Positions 17,475 to 25,697 of a stretch of DNA of 64,000 bases are shown here, piece by piece. Both the position numbers and the translations under genes were made by a program. The notes below the pieces were generated by a model. The model was given only the letters and a program-made list of their open reading frames with translations, did no database searches and was not told where the DNA came from. Source of the stretch: Kribbella rubisoli (GTDB lineage: Bacteria > Actinomycetota > Actinomycetes > Propionibacteriales > Kribbellaceae); assembly GCF_004217145.1 (NCBI RefSeq), contig NZ_SHKR01000014.1, positions 434,001-498,000 of the forward strand, in the 5' to 3' direction. The first letter of the stretch is position 1. Every line of letters starts with the position of its first letter.

Positions 17475-18318
17475 ATTCGGTCAACGGTCCGTCAACGCGA
17501 TAGGCGAGGTTGCTCGCCAGCTGGGAGGCAGTCGTGGCTCCGCTGAGGACGATGTCCGCCCACGGTTGAGCCATGGCTGCACCGATCGCCAGCGCGTCAG
17601 GAGCGATGCCGCGGTGGTGCGCGAACTCGTTGAAGGGCGTCTCACCGGCACGGCTGGTGAGGCGCCCGTTCGCGACCGCCTCCTTCACGACGACGAACCA
17701 TCCTGCGTCGTGCGCCTCGGCCAGCGCTGAGCCGGCGGAGGGCTCCAGCACGTTCCAGGTCGCTTGGACGGCTGAGAACGGCGTACCGAGGTCGACTGCC
17801 TTGCGGAGAGTCTCGGCTTGGTGTGGGCCGCTCGTGGACAGTCCGACACGAACGCCGGAGTCGGTGAGTTCGCGGAGACGGTCGAGCAGACTCTTGTCGT
17901 CGAGCGCGGGACTGTCGGCGGTCAGGCTGTGGACGAGGTAGATGTCCGGCGGCCCACCAAGCGCTTGAAGGGTCTCCGGCCATTGCCGTTCGAAGGTGGC
18001 GAGGTCATGGCTCTTCACCTCGTGCGTGTCCGCGTCATGCCGCCATTCACCGACGTACGTGTAGCCCCACTTCGACCCGACCGTGAGTTGTGTACGACGG
18101 TCCGGCGTGAGCCACTCGCCGAGGAACTTCTCGGCAAGACCGTACGAACGCGCGGCGTCGAAGTACCGAACACCTGCCTGCCAAGCCTGCTCGAGCAGCT
18201 GGTGTGTGCGCACCCGGAGATCCTCGACCGCCCGCCCGAGTGGGAGATCCTCGTCGTGCCCGAGGTTGATGTACCCCGGACGACCCAGCGCTGCCAGCCC
18301 AAGACCGATACTCGCCAT
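17419..18318 (-). CDS. Aldo/keto reductase
   Basis: 299 codons from ATG 18318 (MASIGLGLAALGRPGY); the longer frame to 18432 runs through the divergent promoter. The catalytic tetrad is visible: Asp and Tyr in FDAARSYGLAE, Lys in TVGSKWGY, His in IYLVHSL. The NADPH site region near the end has SGATTASQLASNL. AKRs reduce carbonyls with NADPH; the substrate is unknown. It is divergent from the Nudix gene, with 89 bases between, and overlaps the secreted hydrolase tail to tail. Confidence 0.9.
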   Translation of the reverse strand: MASIGLGLAALGRPGYINLGHDEDLPLGRAVEDLRVRTHQLLEQAWQAGVRYFDAARSYGLAEKFLGEWLTPDRRTQLTVGSKWGYTYVGEWRHDADTHEVKSHDLATFERQWPETLQALGGPPDIYLVHSLTADSPALDDKSLLDRLRELTDSGVRVGLSTSGPHQAETLRKAVDLGTPFSAVQATWNVLEPSAGSALAEAHDAGWFVVVKEAVANGRLTSRAGETPFNEFAHHRGIAPDALAIGAAMAQPWADIVLSGATTASQLASNLAYRVDGPLTEFIQQPEEYWTERSALPWI

Positions 18319-18407
18319 GCCACCGATCGTAGATGTCTGCGGCAACCATGTGAGACGCGCCGCAGCAGCCGACACATAGCAAGGCGCGTCCCTTACCGTT
18401 TTGTGGT

Positions 18408-18905
18408 GTGAGTGAATCTCAGCTGCCACCACCAGGAACGGTCCGACGCCGTACGACGGCCCGCGTGCTGCCGGTGCGTCCGGACGGCAAGGTGCTGCTG
18501 CTGCACGGCTGGGATCCGCTGAAACCGCAGGTGCCGTACTGGTTCACGATCGGCGGCGGTGTCGAAGCCGGTGAGTCTGTCGGCGACGCAGCCAGCCGTG
18601 AGCTGCGCGAAGAGGTCGGCATCGTGCTGCCGGCCGACGCGCTCGGTACGCCGGTCGCGACGAACACGATCGAGTTCGAGTGGGGCGGGTGCCAGATCAT
18701 CCAGCACCAGACCTTCTTCGCGGTCGCGGTGGACCGCGTCGACGTGACGTTCGCGAACCAGGAGGAGCTCGAACTGCAGACCATCAGCAAGCACGGCTGG
18801 TGGTACGGCGACGACCTCGAGGCGACCGGTCAGGCCGCACACGTGACGATCCCCGGGCTGCTTCGCCAGGCCGCCGACGCGATCACCTTGCGGCGAGCGT
18901 CCTAG
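18408..18905 (+). CDS. Nudix hydrolase
   Basis: 165 codons from GTG 18408. A perfect Nudix box starts at about residue 49 as GGVEAGESVGDAASRELREE and continues VGI, matching GX5EX7REUXEEXGU. The flanks (TTARVLPVRPDGKVLLL, and a Trp-rich C-terminal HGWWYGDDL) are typical of small actinobacterial Nudix proteins that cleave nucleoside diphosphates linked to another group. The substrate cannot be told. Its TAG stop shares CTAG with the stop of the convergent 55-residue gene. Confidence 0.92.
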   Translation: MSESQLPPPGTVRRRTTARVLPVRPDGKVLLLHGWDPLKPQVPYWFTIGGGVEAGESVGDAASRELREEVGIVLPADALGTPVATNTIEFEWGGCQIIQHQTFFAVAVDRVDVTFANQEELELQTISKHGWWYGDDLEATGQAAHVTIPGLLRQAADAITLRRAS

Positions 18906-19069
18906 CGGGCTCGCGCCTCCTTGAGGACCTTCTTCGGGACCTTGTTGTCGACCTTGTAGTGGACCTTGTCGATGCGCTCGGCGCAGCCTGCCTTGGACAG
19001 GCGCATCAGCACCACCGGGCACTTCTTGCACCTCGGCTTGTCCTTGCAGCACTTCTTCTTCGCGGTCAT
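18902..19069 (-). CDS. 55-residue Lys/Cys-rich protein, probably iron-regulated
   Basis: The frame starts at ATG 19069 (MTAKKKCCKDKPRCKKCP; GTG 19078 is possible) and ends at the CTAG shared with the Nudix stop. Cys at 7, 8, 14, 17 and 29 form CC-x5-C-x2-C plus one, a plausible metal-binding arrangement, among about 14 Lys. It has no membrane segment. A near-consensus DtxR/IdeR iron box lies 19-37 bases before the ATG, so expression should fall when iron is plentiful. The upstream gene codes for a metal-receptor-like protein, which fits metal handling. Similar small CCxD...C..CP proteins are, I believe, widespread in actinobacteria without known role. Confidence 0.75.
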   Translation of the reverse strand: MTAKKKCCKDKPRCKKCPVVLMRLSKAGCAERIDKVHYKVDNKVPKKVLKEARAR

Positions 19070-19087
19070 CGACGGCACCCGGCGAGT

Positions 19088-19106
19088 GTAGGTGAGGCAT
19101 ACCTAA
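19088..19106. promoter_or_regulatory. DtxR/IdeR-type iron box
   Basis: Plus strand reads GTAGGTGAGGCATACCTAA, 15 of 19 matches to the iron-box consensus TTAGGTTAGGCTAACCTAA and close to a palindrome. It lies directly upstream of the 55-residue gene on the minus strand. Expected function: Fe(II)-bound DtxR-family repressor shuts transcription. Confidence 0.75.
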
Positions 19107-19139
19107 CCGTCTAGGTGCCGGAGCAGCTCGTGGCGGACA

Positions 19140-19889
19140 TCACGCCAGCTGTCGGGTCAGCAGCTCGCGCGCTTCGACCAGCGACGGGCCGTACCAGGTG
19201 AGATGACGGCCGGAGATACAGCGTGCGGGTTTCGCGAACGCCTCCGGTCCGTCCGTCGGTGAAAAGGCATAAGGCTCGTCCGGGAGTACGACGATGTCGT
19301 ACTCCGGTAACGCGTCCGGGTCGAACCTCGGATAACGCTCGCCGGATTCATTTCGCAGGACGTTGTCGATACCGATCCGGGAGAGTAGATCGCCCGCGAA
19401 CGTGTCCCGTCCCAACGCCATCCACGGCCGCCGCCAGATCGGTATCACGGCCCGCCGGCGCATTCCGTCGTACGACGTGGTCCAGACCGCTCGCGCTTCG
19501 TGCAACCACGACGGCACGTCACCGGTGATCGCGGACAGCATGCGTTCGAGTGAGTCGAGTGATTCGGGCACTGTTGCCGGTGCGGTCGCCCAGACCGCGA
19601 TTCCGAGCTCGCGCAACGCGTCGAGATCGACGGCGCGATTCTCTTCGGCGTTCGCGACGACGACGTCCGGTGCGAGTTCGCGGATGCGATCGATGTCGGG
19701 ATTCTTGGTACCGCGAACACGTGCGACGTCGAGGTCCGCGGGATGCGTACACCAGTCGGTCGCACCAACGATCAACGATGGATGCGTGACCGCGATCGAC
19801 TCCGTCAACGACGGCACGATGCTGACCACACGACGTACTTCGCGGGGCAGTTCGACAGTGTTGCGGAGGTCGTCGTACACGCTGAACAT
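19140..19889 (-). CDS. Helical-backbone metal receptor (BtuF-like) without export signal
   Basis: 249 codons from ATG 19889, preceded by GGTGAGG; GTG 19907 is an alternative. The fold signature of the helical-backbone receptor is clear: RRVVSIVPSLTESIAVT, then VGATDWCTHP, GTKNPDIDRIRELAPDVVVANAEENR, and PEYDIVVLPDEPYAFS. In ABC systems such proteins bind cobalamin or siderophore. Here there is no signal peptide or lipobox and no permease or ATPase nearby, so the role may be cytoplasmic ligand sensing. The iron box and Cys-rich gene follow immediately. Confidence 0.85.
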   Translation of the reverse strand: MFSVYDDLRNTVELPREVRRVVSIVPSLTESIAVTHPSLIVGATDWCTHPADLDVARVRGTKNPDIDRIRELAPDVVVANAEENRAVDLDALRELGIAVWATAPATVPESLDSLERMLSAITGDVPSWLHEARAVWTTSYDGMRRRAVIPIWRRPWMALGRDTFAGDLLSRIGIDNVLRNESGERYPRFDPDALPEYDIVVLPDEPYAFSPTDGPEAFAKPARCISGRHLTWYGPSLVEARELLTRQLA

Positions 19890-20184
19890 GTCGCTGTTGC
19901 ACCTCACCTTCGCAGGACGTTGCCGAGGACAACACTCGCCGATCGGGGCACTTCACGGCAGATTCTGCCGCGTGTCGCCAAGAAATTCTTGAGCCTATCC
20001 GGCATGCTCACGGCACGGCGGAATCCCTTCTGCACAAGGATTTTCGGCATTTGCGGCACTCTTTGCCGCCAGTTCTCCTTAACCTGTAGACGTTTCGGGT
20101 GCTTTACGTGGCGCACAAGTGTTGTCATCATCATGACGACGAGGAATCCACCGTGGTTTTCCTCAGCCGCACCAAGGAGGCAGA

Positions 20185-20763
20185 GTGCCAGCCAAGAAGG
20201 CAGCCGCAGGGAAGGCGACAGCCAAAAAGGCTTCTCCCGCCAAGAAGACTGTCGCGAAGAAGGCCCCGGCGAAGCGGACGACAACCGCGCGCAAGGTCAG
20301 CGCAGCAAAGAAGACAGCGACGAAGAAGGTGAGTGCGGCCAAGAAGACCGCCGCTAAGAAGACGGTGGCGAAGAAGGCGCCGGCCAAGAAGACCACCACC
20401 GCCAAGAAGGCCGTAGCGAAGAAGGCCCCGGCGAAGAAGGTCACGGCCCGCAAGACCGTTGCGAAGAAGGCGCCGGCGAAGCGCGCGACTGCTGCCAAGA
20501 AGACGACGGCAGCGAAGAAGACGACGGCCAAGCGCACGACCGCCGCCAAGAAGACGACGACGGCGAAGAAGACCGTCGCGCGGAAGACGGTGGCGAAGAA
20601 GGCGCCGGCGAAGCGCGCTACCGCCGCCAAGAAGGCACCGGTGAAGGCCGCTGCCAAGAAGGCGCCCGCGAAGCGCGTCGCGGCGAAGAAGACCGCGGTC
20701 CGGAAAACCGCAGCGAAGAAGGCCCCGGCTCGTAAGACCGCGGCCAAGCGGGTAGCCCGCTGA
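20185..20763 (+). CDS. Histone H1-like Lys/Ala-rich DNA-binding protein
   Basis: 192 codons from GTG 20185, with a strong AAGGAGG eight bases before. The entire protein consists of repeats such as AKKAPAKRTTAAKKT and KKTVAKKAPAK; well over a third of residues are Lys or Arg and almost all others are Ala, Thr, Val or Pro. This is the composition of the C-terminal tail of actinobacterial HupS/Hlp and of eukaryotic H1, but no HU fold is present. It probably condenses DNA non-specifically. A perfect hairpin terminator follows 40 bases after the stop. Confidence 0.85.
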   Translation: MPAKKAAAGKATAKKASPAKKTVAKKAPAKRTTTARKVSAAKKTATKKVSAAKKTAAKKTVAKKAPAKKTTTAKKAVAKKAPAKKVTARKTVAKKAPAKRATAAKKTTAAKKTTAKRTTAAKKTTTAKKTVARKTVAKKAPAKRATAAKKAPVKAAAKKAPAKRVAAKKTAVRKTAAKKAPARKTAAKRVAR

Positions 20764-20802
20764 TCCGGTCGTCCGCATTCGCGCGACGTCCGCTACAAAC
20801 CT

Positions 20803-20834
20803 GAGGGGCACCACCGGGTTCGGTGGTGCCCCTC
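20803..20834. terminator. Bidirectional hairpin terminator
   Basis: Perfect 13-bp stem (GAGGGGCACCACC with its complement) and a 6-nt loop GGGTTC. It lies between the 3' ends of the H1-like gene (+) and the SPOR-like gene (-). No long T-run, as is common in high-GC actinobacteria. Confidence 0.85.
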
Positions 20835-20857
20835 GGCATGTGGCCGGTGCGACGTTC

Positions 20858-21046
20858 TCAGTCGTCGTCCCACTTCGGGTCGTTGTCCCAGGCTTCGTTG
20901 CGTTCCTGGGCCTTCTCGAGTGCGCGGGCGGCTTCCTCCGGGGAGCTGTACGGGCCCAGCCGGTCGCCCGACTTCGCACCGGAGTACGGCTCGACCTTGC
21001 CGGTCTTGGTGTTGTAGTACCACTCGTTGCTGTGATCGTCACTCAT
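20858..21046 (-). CDS. Small SPOR-like actinobacterial protein (62 residues)
   Basis: ATG 21046 (MSDDHSNEWYYNTKTGKVEP) follows AGGAGG by 11 bases; GTG 21058 would sit inside the ribosome site. The product has the WYYNTKTGKVE...D.LGPYSSPEEAARALEKAQERNEAWD pattern (pieces read separately) of a short family annotated as SPOR-domain-containing in actinobacteria. It is acidic and cytoplasmic, with no peptidoglycan-binding domain proven. Divergent from map, 53 bases between. Confidence 0.8.
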   Translation of the reverse strand: MSDDHSNEWYYNTKTGKVEPYSGAKSGDRLGPYSSPEEAARALEKAQERNEAWDNDPKWDDD

Positions 21047-21099
21047 CTGGATGACCACCTCCTGGGAGTCTTGTCGCAGCTGAATAGAATGATCTCACC

Positions 21100-21948
21100 A
21101 TGTCGATCCTCACTCCCGGCCAGATCTCGCCGCGCCGCGCCGTTCCCGCCTCCATCCCGCGCCCGGAGTACGTCGACAAGCCGGCGCCGACGCCGTTCGA
21201 CGGTTCGTACGTGACGTCGCCCGAGCTGATCGACAAGATGCGGGTCGCGAGCAAGCTGGCCGCGCAGGCGTTGCAGGCGGTCGGTGCCGCGGCGAAGCCG
21301 GGTGTGACGACCGACGAGCTGGACGCGGTCGGCCATGAGTACCTGGTCGAGCGCGACGCGTACCCGTCGACGCTCGGATACCGCGGCTACCCGAAGTCGC
21401 TGTGCACGTCGGTGAACGAGGTCATCTGCCACGGCATCCCGGATGATCGTCCGCTGGAGAACGGCGACATCGTCAACGTCGACATCACGGCGTTCCTCGA
21501 CGGGGTGCACGGTGACACCAACGCGACGTTCCTGGTCGGCGATGTCGACGAGGAGAGCCGGCTGCTGGTCGAGCGCACGCTGGAGGCGCTGAACCGCGGC
21601 ATCAAGGCGGTCAAGCCCGGCCGGCAGGTCAGCATCATCGGCCGCGTGATCGAGTCCTACGCCAAGCGCTTCGGGTACGGCGTCGTCCGCGACTTCACCG
21701 GCCACGGCATCTCCACGTCGTTCCACTCCGGCCTGATCATCCCCCACTACGACGACGAGCGCTTCGACGACGTCATCGAGCCCGGCATGACCTTCACGAT
21801 CGAGCCGATGCTGACCCTGGGCACGTACGAGTACGACCTGTGGGAAGACGGCTGGACCGCCACCACCAAGGACAAGTCGCGCACCGCGCAGTTCGAACAC
21901 ACGCTGGTTGTCACCGACACCGGCGCCGAAGTACTAACCCTGCCGTGA
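21100..21948 (+). CDS. map: Type I methionine aminopeptidase
   Basis: 282 codons. Removes the initiator Met from nascent proteins using two metal ions. Substrate His in NEVICHGIPDD; metal ligands Asp in NVDITAFLDG and GDTNATF, His in DFTGHGIS, Glu in IEPMLTLG and Glu in AQFEHTL are all present. The first 40 residues (ISPRRAVPASIPRPEYVDKP) form the SH3-binding-like extension seen in MAP type Ic of actinobacteria. The stop TGA overlaps the GTG start of the next gene (GTGA), so the two are coupled. Confidence 0.95.
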   Translation: MSILTPGQISPRRAVPASIPRPEYVDKPAPTPFDGSYVTSPELIDKMRVASKLAAQALQAVGAAAKPGVTTDELDAVGHEYLVERDAYPSTLGYRGYPKSLCTSVNEVICHGIPDDRPLENGDIVNVDITAFLDGVHGDTNATFLVGDVDEESRLLVERTLEALNRGIKAVKPGRQVSIIGRVIESYAKRFGYGVVRDFTGHGISTSFHSGLIIPHYDDERFDDVIEPGMTFTIEPMLTLGTYEYDLWEDGWTATTKDKSRTAQFEHTLVVTDTGAEVLTLP

Positions 21949-22328
21949 CCATCACGCAGTACGTCGAGACCCACCTCCCCGGCATCCTCGCGATCTGCAC
22001 AGCAGAAGGCTGGCCAAGCCTTCCCGCCGATCCCGTGCGCGCCCACGCCGTCCTCACCGCACCGGGCGTCACGACGGTCGTCGCTCTCGACGGCGAGCAG
22101 GTCATCGGTTTCGCCTACCTCCAAAGCGACGGCCACATCCAGGCCCACCTCTCCCAAATGGCCGTCCACCCCGACCACCGCCGCAAGGGCATCGGCCGGG
22201 CGCTCCTCGAGTACGCCGCACCTCTCACCGGCGCCCAACGGGTTGACCTCGTCACCGACACTGCTGAGGACTTCTACGCGTCGTTCGAGCACAAGACCTT
22301 CAGCGGCTTCCGCATCTACCCGGGCTGA
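21945..22328 (+). CDS. GNAT family N-acetyltransferase, coupled to map
   Basis: GTG 21945 overlaps the map stop; the product starts VTITQYVETHLPGILAICTA, about 127 residues. Acetyl-CoA motif LSQMAVHPDHRRKGIGRALLEYA is divided over residues 68-90, and the end FYASFEHKTFSGFRIYPG is typical. The adjacency to map invites a link with N-terminal processing, but nothing in the sequence proves it. Confidence 0.85.
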   Translation: MTITQYVETHLPGILAICTAEGWPSLPADPVRAHAVLTAPGVTTVVALDGEQVIGFAYLQSDGHIQAHLSQMAVHPDHRRKGIGRALLEYAAPLTGAQRVDLVTDTAEDFYASFEHKTFSGFRIYPG

Positions 22329-22391
22329 GCTCCGCACCTGTACAGGTGCGCTCTCGCGTCCTTTACTGACGGTAGGGGCGAGGAGGCTTCC

Positions 22392-22943
22392 GTGGTCTGG
22401 AGGCGGCTGAGGCGTAGCTGGCTTGCGTGCGCGGTGCTGCTTGGCGCGGCCTGCACGTACTCGCCGGATCCAGCCGTGCAGCAGACTGATTCGTACGGGA
22501 GGAACTACGCAGCCGTCTGGTCGTTCATCGGGTTGGTCGCGTTTGGTGTAGCTGCGTGGGTGGTGGCGTACAGGCTCGGCGGTAGCGTGTCCGCGCGCCC
22601 ACCCGGTCAGCGGCAGCAGCGGTCACGGACGGCCGCTGTGGCGACGATTGTGCTGGCCCTGCTCGCGCCGCTGGTGTTGTGGGCCTCCGCCAACGCGATG
22701 TTCGCGCTCGCGTACTCAGATCCGACGTTCGATGTCTGGGGTCTTGTGCTTCAGGTCGTTCCTGCAGGGCTGGTCAGCGCCGCAGCGGTGCGCTGCGCAC
22801 GGAAAGGACTCCGTGGGGTGCATGGCCCGGCCGGCGATCGCGCGCTGGCACTCTCGGCCACCGGACTGGCGTATCTCGTCGCAGGGCTGATGCTCGCCGT
22901 GGCCCTGGTTTCCTGCGCCGCAATGCTCGGCCAAGGCGGCTAA
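22392..22943 (+). CDS. Small membrane protein, unknown
   Basis: 183 codons from GTG 22392, with GAGGAGG eight bases upstream. Predicted segments: an N-terminal hydrophobic stretch ending LLGAACTYSP (a poor lipobox, Gly at -3), helices near 45-62, 85-105, 117-135 and 158-178. No family recognised. It stands alone between map/GNAT and the repeat-rich block. Confidence 0.65.
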   Translation: MVWRRLRRSWLACAVLLGAACTYSPDPAVQQTDSYGRNYAAVWSFIGLVAFGVAAWVVAYRLGGSVSARPPGQRQQRSRTAAVATIVLALLAPLVLWASANAMFALAYSDPTFDVWGLVLQVVPAGLVSAAAVRCARKGLRGVHGPAGDRALALSATGLAYLVAGLMLAVALVSCAAMLGQGG

Positions 22944-23212
22944 CTTACTTGCCATCAGCAACTTCTCCGTATCCCTCGCTCCCACCTGCTGCCGTCAATC
23001 GGTCGCGTCCCGGACCACTCACCCTCGCCGCACGTACAGAGAAGGCGAGCCCACGGAACGGGATCGACCCGCCACGCCACGCCACCGACCCGACAGGCGC
23101 AGGAAAAGAGGAGCACGCGCAACCGGACCGCCCCCGCCCCTAGATCACTCACCCTCGCCGGAGCTGCAGGAAAGGGCCGCGCGAACGGGGGCACTCGAGC
23201 TGATGCGAGCCC

Positions 23213-23262
<50 letters not shown>

Positions 23263-23363
23263 CGGGATCATCCCGCACTCCGCGAAACCGACCCGCGCCA
23301 GCTCGCGTCGGCACTACCGAACGGAAGCCATCAGCGGAGTGCAGGCGATGCCACGGGACCCGT

Positions 23364-23522
23364 GCGATCCAGACCCCACCGAACCAGGCCACACCGATCC
23401 AAGCCCCGTGCGATCCAAGCGCCGTGCGATCCAGGCCCGGTGCGATCGAGACCCCACCAATCCAAGCCCCGTGCAATCCAGACCCCACCAATCCGAGCCC
23501 CGTGTGATCCAGGTCCCGCAGA
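23364..23522. repeat. Degenerate 15-16 bp tandem repeat, about ten units
   Basis: Units are variants of GATCCAAGCCCCGTGC alternating with ATCCAGACCCCACC-type units, head to tail, without unique spacers. Not a CRISPR: no spacer sequence between units and no cas genes. Confidence 0.85.
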
Positions 23523-23665
23523 TGTCGGTGATCGCTGTGATCGCCGGTGCCGAGCTGGACCGCGGCCCCGCCGCCGTGCGAGGGTGCCGAATCCGAGCGT
23601 GAGGATGCGCAGTGGGTCCGGGACCACCGAGGTGTGCGCATGCGGTGTCCGGGTGCGTCTGCCGG

Positions 23666-25609
23666 TCAGCGGAGGCCGACGCGGAGGTCTGCAGACACCA
23701 AGGGGTCCGGAGATGGTGTGGCCGGTGGATCACCTGAGGGATCGCCCCGGACGGCGAAGCGCGCGGCTTCCTGCATCGTCGTCTCGTCGGCGGACCAACG
23801 GGTCGAAGGCGGCGTCCTACGCCGGCTCCGCACGGCAGCTCCTCCGGCAGGGCCCGCGGCAGCTCCTGCGGCAGCTCCTTCCGCAGCTCCTGCGGGGGCT
23901 GCTGCGGTAGCTCCCGCGGCAGCTCCTTCCGCAGCTCCTGCGGGGGCTGCTGCGGTAGCTCCCGCGGTAGCTCCTGCGGCAGGTCCTGCGGGAGCTGCTG
24001 CGGTAGCTCCTGCGGTAGGTCCTGCGGTAGGTCCTGCGGGAGCTGCTGCGGGGGCGCGGGTGTTTGGCCGCGGGGCGGTGGGTGCCTCGAGGAGAGTTGG
24101 GATGGGTGGTGTTGGTTGGGGTGGTGGGTCGGCCCAGGTGGGGCGGGATACCTGGACGTGTCCGTTGGTGATGGTGATGATCCAGTGGCCGTCGTGGAGG
24201 GCGCGATGGTGTGCCCGGCAGAGGAGTACCAGGTTGTGGATCGCGGTTTCGCCGCCGTCGATCCATGATCGGAGATGATGGGCGTCGCAGTGGATCGGCG
24301 GGGCGCCGCACACCACGCAGCCCTTGTCGCGGACGTTCAGGGCGCGCCGCATCGCCCGGGTCACCAGGCGCTCGGCCCGCCCGACATCGAGAGGCTCGGA
24401 GTTGGCGCCCAGCACCAGCGGGATGATCTTCGCGTCGCACGCCATCCGACGGATCGCCGCAGCCGACAACCCGTCGCCGTACACGAGCTCGCCGGTCGCG
24501 TCGGCGGCGGCAGACTTCAAGTCTTCGAAATCGATCGTGACAGTGATGTTCGCCTTCGCGCCGAACCCAGGCACCCAGCAACCCGCACCACCCGCACCGC
24601 CCGCCACCGAGCCGCCGACCACGCCATCGACTACACCATCACCGTCGACTACGCCGTCGTCGGCCGGACGACCAAGCGAAATCTCCTCGACGCCTTCATC
24701 CGCAGGACGAGCACCACCGCTCGCTTCCGCGGCACGAGAACCGTCGCCCGCGTCCCCTGCACGGGAACCGGCGCCCGCCTCCGCAGTACGCGAACCTGGG
24801 CTCGCGTCCGCGGTGCGGGGACCGGCGGGTGCGGGGCTGGGATGGCTGGCGGGGGCGGCGTTGGTGGGGCGACTCGCGGCAGTGAGGGGCTTGAAGCCAG
24901 TCTCGGCGGCTGCGGCGGCGATGGTCAGGGTGGCGGTGAGGGCGTCGGCTTGGCGCTTTTCGCGGGAGCGTGGGTCGAGTTCGCCGTCTACGGTCTTGTG
25001 GGGGCGGGCGGCGGCGTGGATGCGGGATCGGAGCAGCTCGGCGTTCTCGTTGGCCAGGTAGCCACGGAACTTCACGCCGTTCTCGGCCTCGACCAAGGTC
25101 AGCGACTCGCGGGCATACGCGGCGTTCTCGTCGGGCTCGGGACCGTCGGAGTCCAACAAGTCACAGATCTGGCGTGCGGCCTTGGCAAGCTCGCCTGACG
25201 ACAGGTGCCCGGCCAGGTTGACCAACTGCTCCTCCGCCACCTCGAGGTCTTCCACCGCGACCCGCGACCTGACGCGCTCCAACGCCGTGACGATCGCGCT
25301 CGCCTGGGCCGGACGCAGCGGCCGAGTCTCATCGGCGAGGGCCGTCGACACCGCGCCGTACTTCGCCAGACCGCGCGACAGCTTGACGTCGCGATGCGCG
25401 TCACGGCGGTCGATGCGGTGGCGCATGGCAAGCAACTCAGCGGTGTCGCGGGCACCAAGCTCCGAAGCCAGACCGACCTCGTCGACACGAGCGATCAGCA
25501 GCAAACGGTAGGTCAACAACCGAGTGACCGCAGCCTCCACCTGGTCGACGGTCGGCAGCAGCTCGCTGTCGCTCATCGACCAGACCGGCCGCTCACCCAG
25601 AAGTTCCAT
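23666..25609 (-). CDS. DUF222 / HNH endonuclease domain protein (13E12-like)
   Basis: About 647 codons from ATG 25609 (MELLGERPVWSMSDSELL). DUF222 covers roughly residues 15-230 (LLLIARVDEVGLASELGARD, LRPAQASAIVTALERV). An Ala/Gly/Ser-rich insert lies at about 235-345. The HNH motif near residue 427 reads KGCVVCGAPPIHCDAHHLRSW, continuing to LVLLCRAHHRALH; both CxxC pairs and the catalytic His are present. The C-terminal tail from about 500 on is Ala/Gly/Pro repeats plus a basic end. These proteins, related to mycobacterial REP13E12, are often multicopy and in M. tuberculosis serve as a prophage attachment target. Substrate is unknown. Confidence 0.85.
   Translation of the reverse strand: MELLGERPVWSMSDSELLPTVDQVEAAVTRLLTYRLLLIARVDEVGLASELGARDTAELLAMRHRIDRRDAHRDVKLSRGLAKYGAVSTALADETRPLRPAQASAIVTALERVRSRVAVEDLEVAEEQLVNLAGHLSSGELAKAARQICDLLDSDGPEPDENAAYARESLTLVEAENGVKFRGYLANENAELLRSRIHAAARPHKTVDGELDPRSREKRQADALTATLTIAAAAAETGFKPLTAASRPTNAAPASHPSPAPAGPRTADASPGSRTAEAGAGSRAGDAGDGSRAAEASGGARPADEGVEEISLGRPADDGVVDGDGVVDGVVGGSVAGGAGGAGCWVPGFGAKANITVTIDFEDLKSAAADATGELVYGDGLSAAAIRRMACDAKIIPLVLGANSEPLDVGRAERLVTRAMRRALNVRDKGCVVCGAPPIHCDAHHLRSWIDGGETAIHNLVLLCRAHHRALHDGHWIITITNGHVQVSRPTWADPPPQPTPPIPTLLEAPTAPRPNTRAPAAAPAGPTAGPTAGATAAAPAGPAAGATAGATAAAPAGAAEGAAAGATAAAPAGAAEGAAAGAAAGPAGGAAVRSRRRTPPSTRWSADETTMQEAARFAVRGDPSGDPPATPSPDPLVSADLRVGLR
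23830..24060. repeat. Imperfect GC-rich repeats inside the HNH gene tail
   Basis: Repeated units such as GCAGCTCCTGCGGGGGCTGC and GGTAGCTCCTGCGG encode the Ala/Gly/Pro tail (blocks of GAAEGAAAGATAAAP). The length is likely variable between strains. Confidence 0.75.
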
Positions 25610-25697
25610 GCCCACAACGATAGACACACCCACCGACAGTTTCCAAACCAGAATCCCCTTGTTTTAAAGGCGATCCGGTTATCCACAGACGAACAAG

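Noticed and set aside
18393..19100. 235-codon minus frame covering the Nudix gene and the small Cys protein
   Set aside because: It is out of frame with the 55-residue protein and antisense to the Nudix gene; the shorter frame has Cys pattern, start and regulation.
23364..23522. Possible CRISPR array
   Set aside because: Units are contiguous and degenerate, with no spacers and no cas genes.
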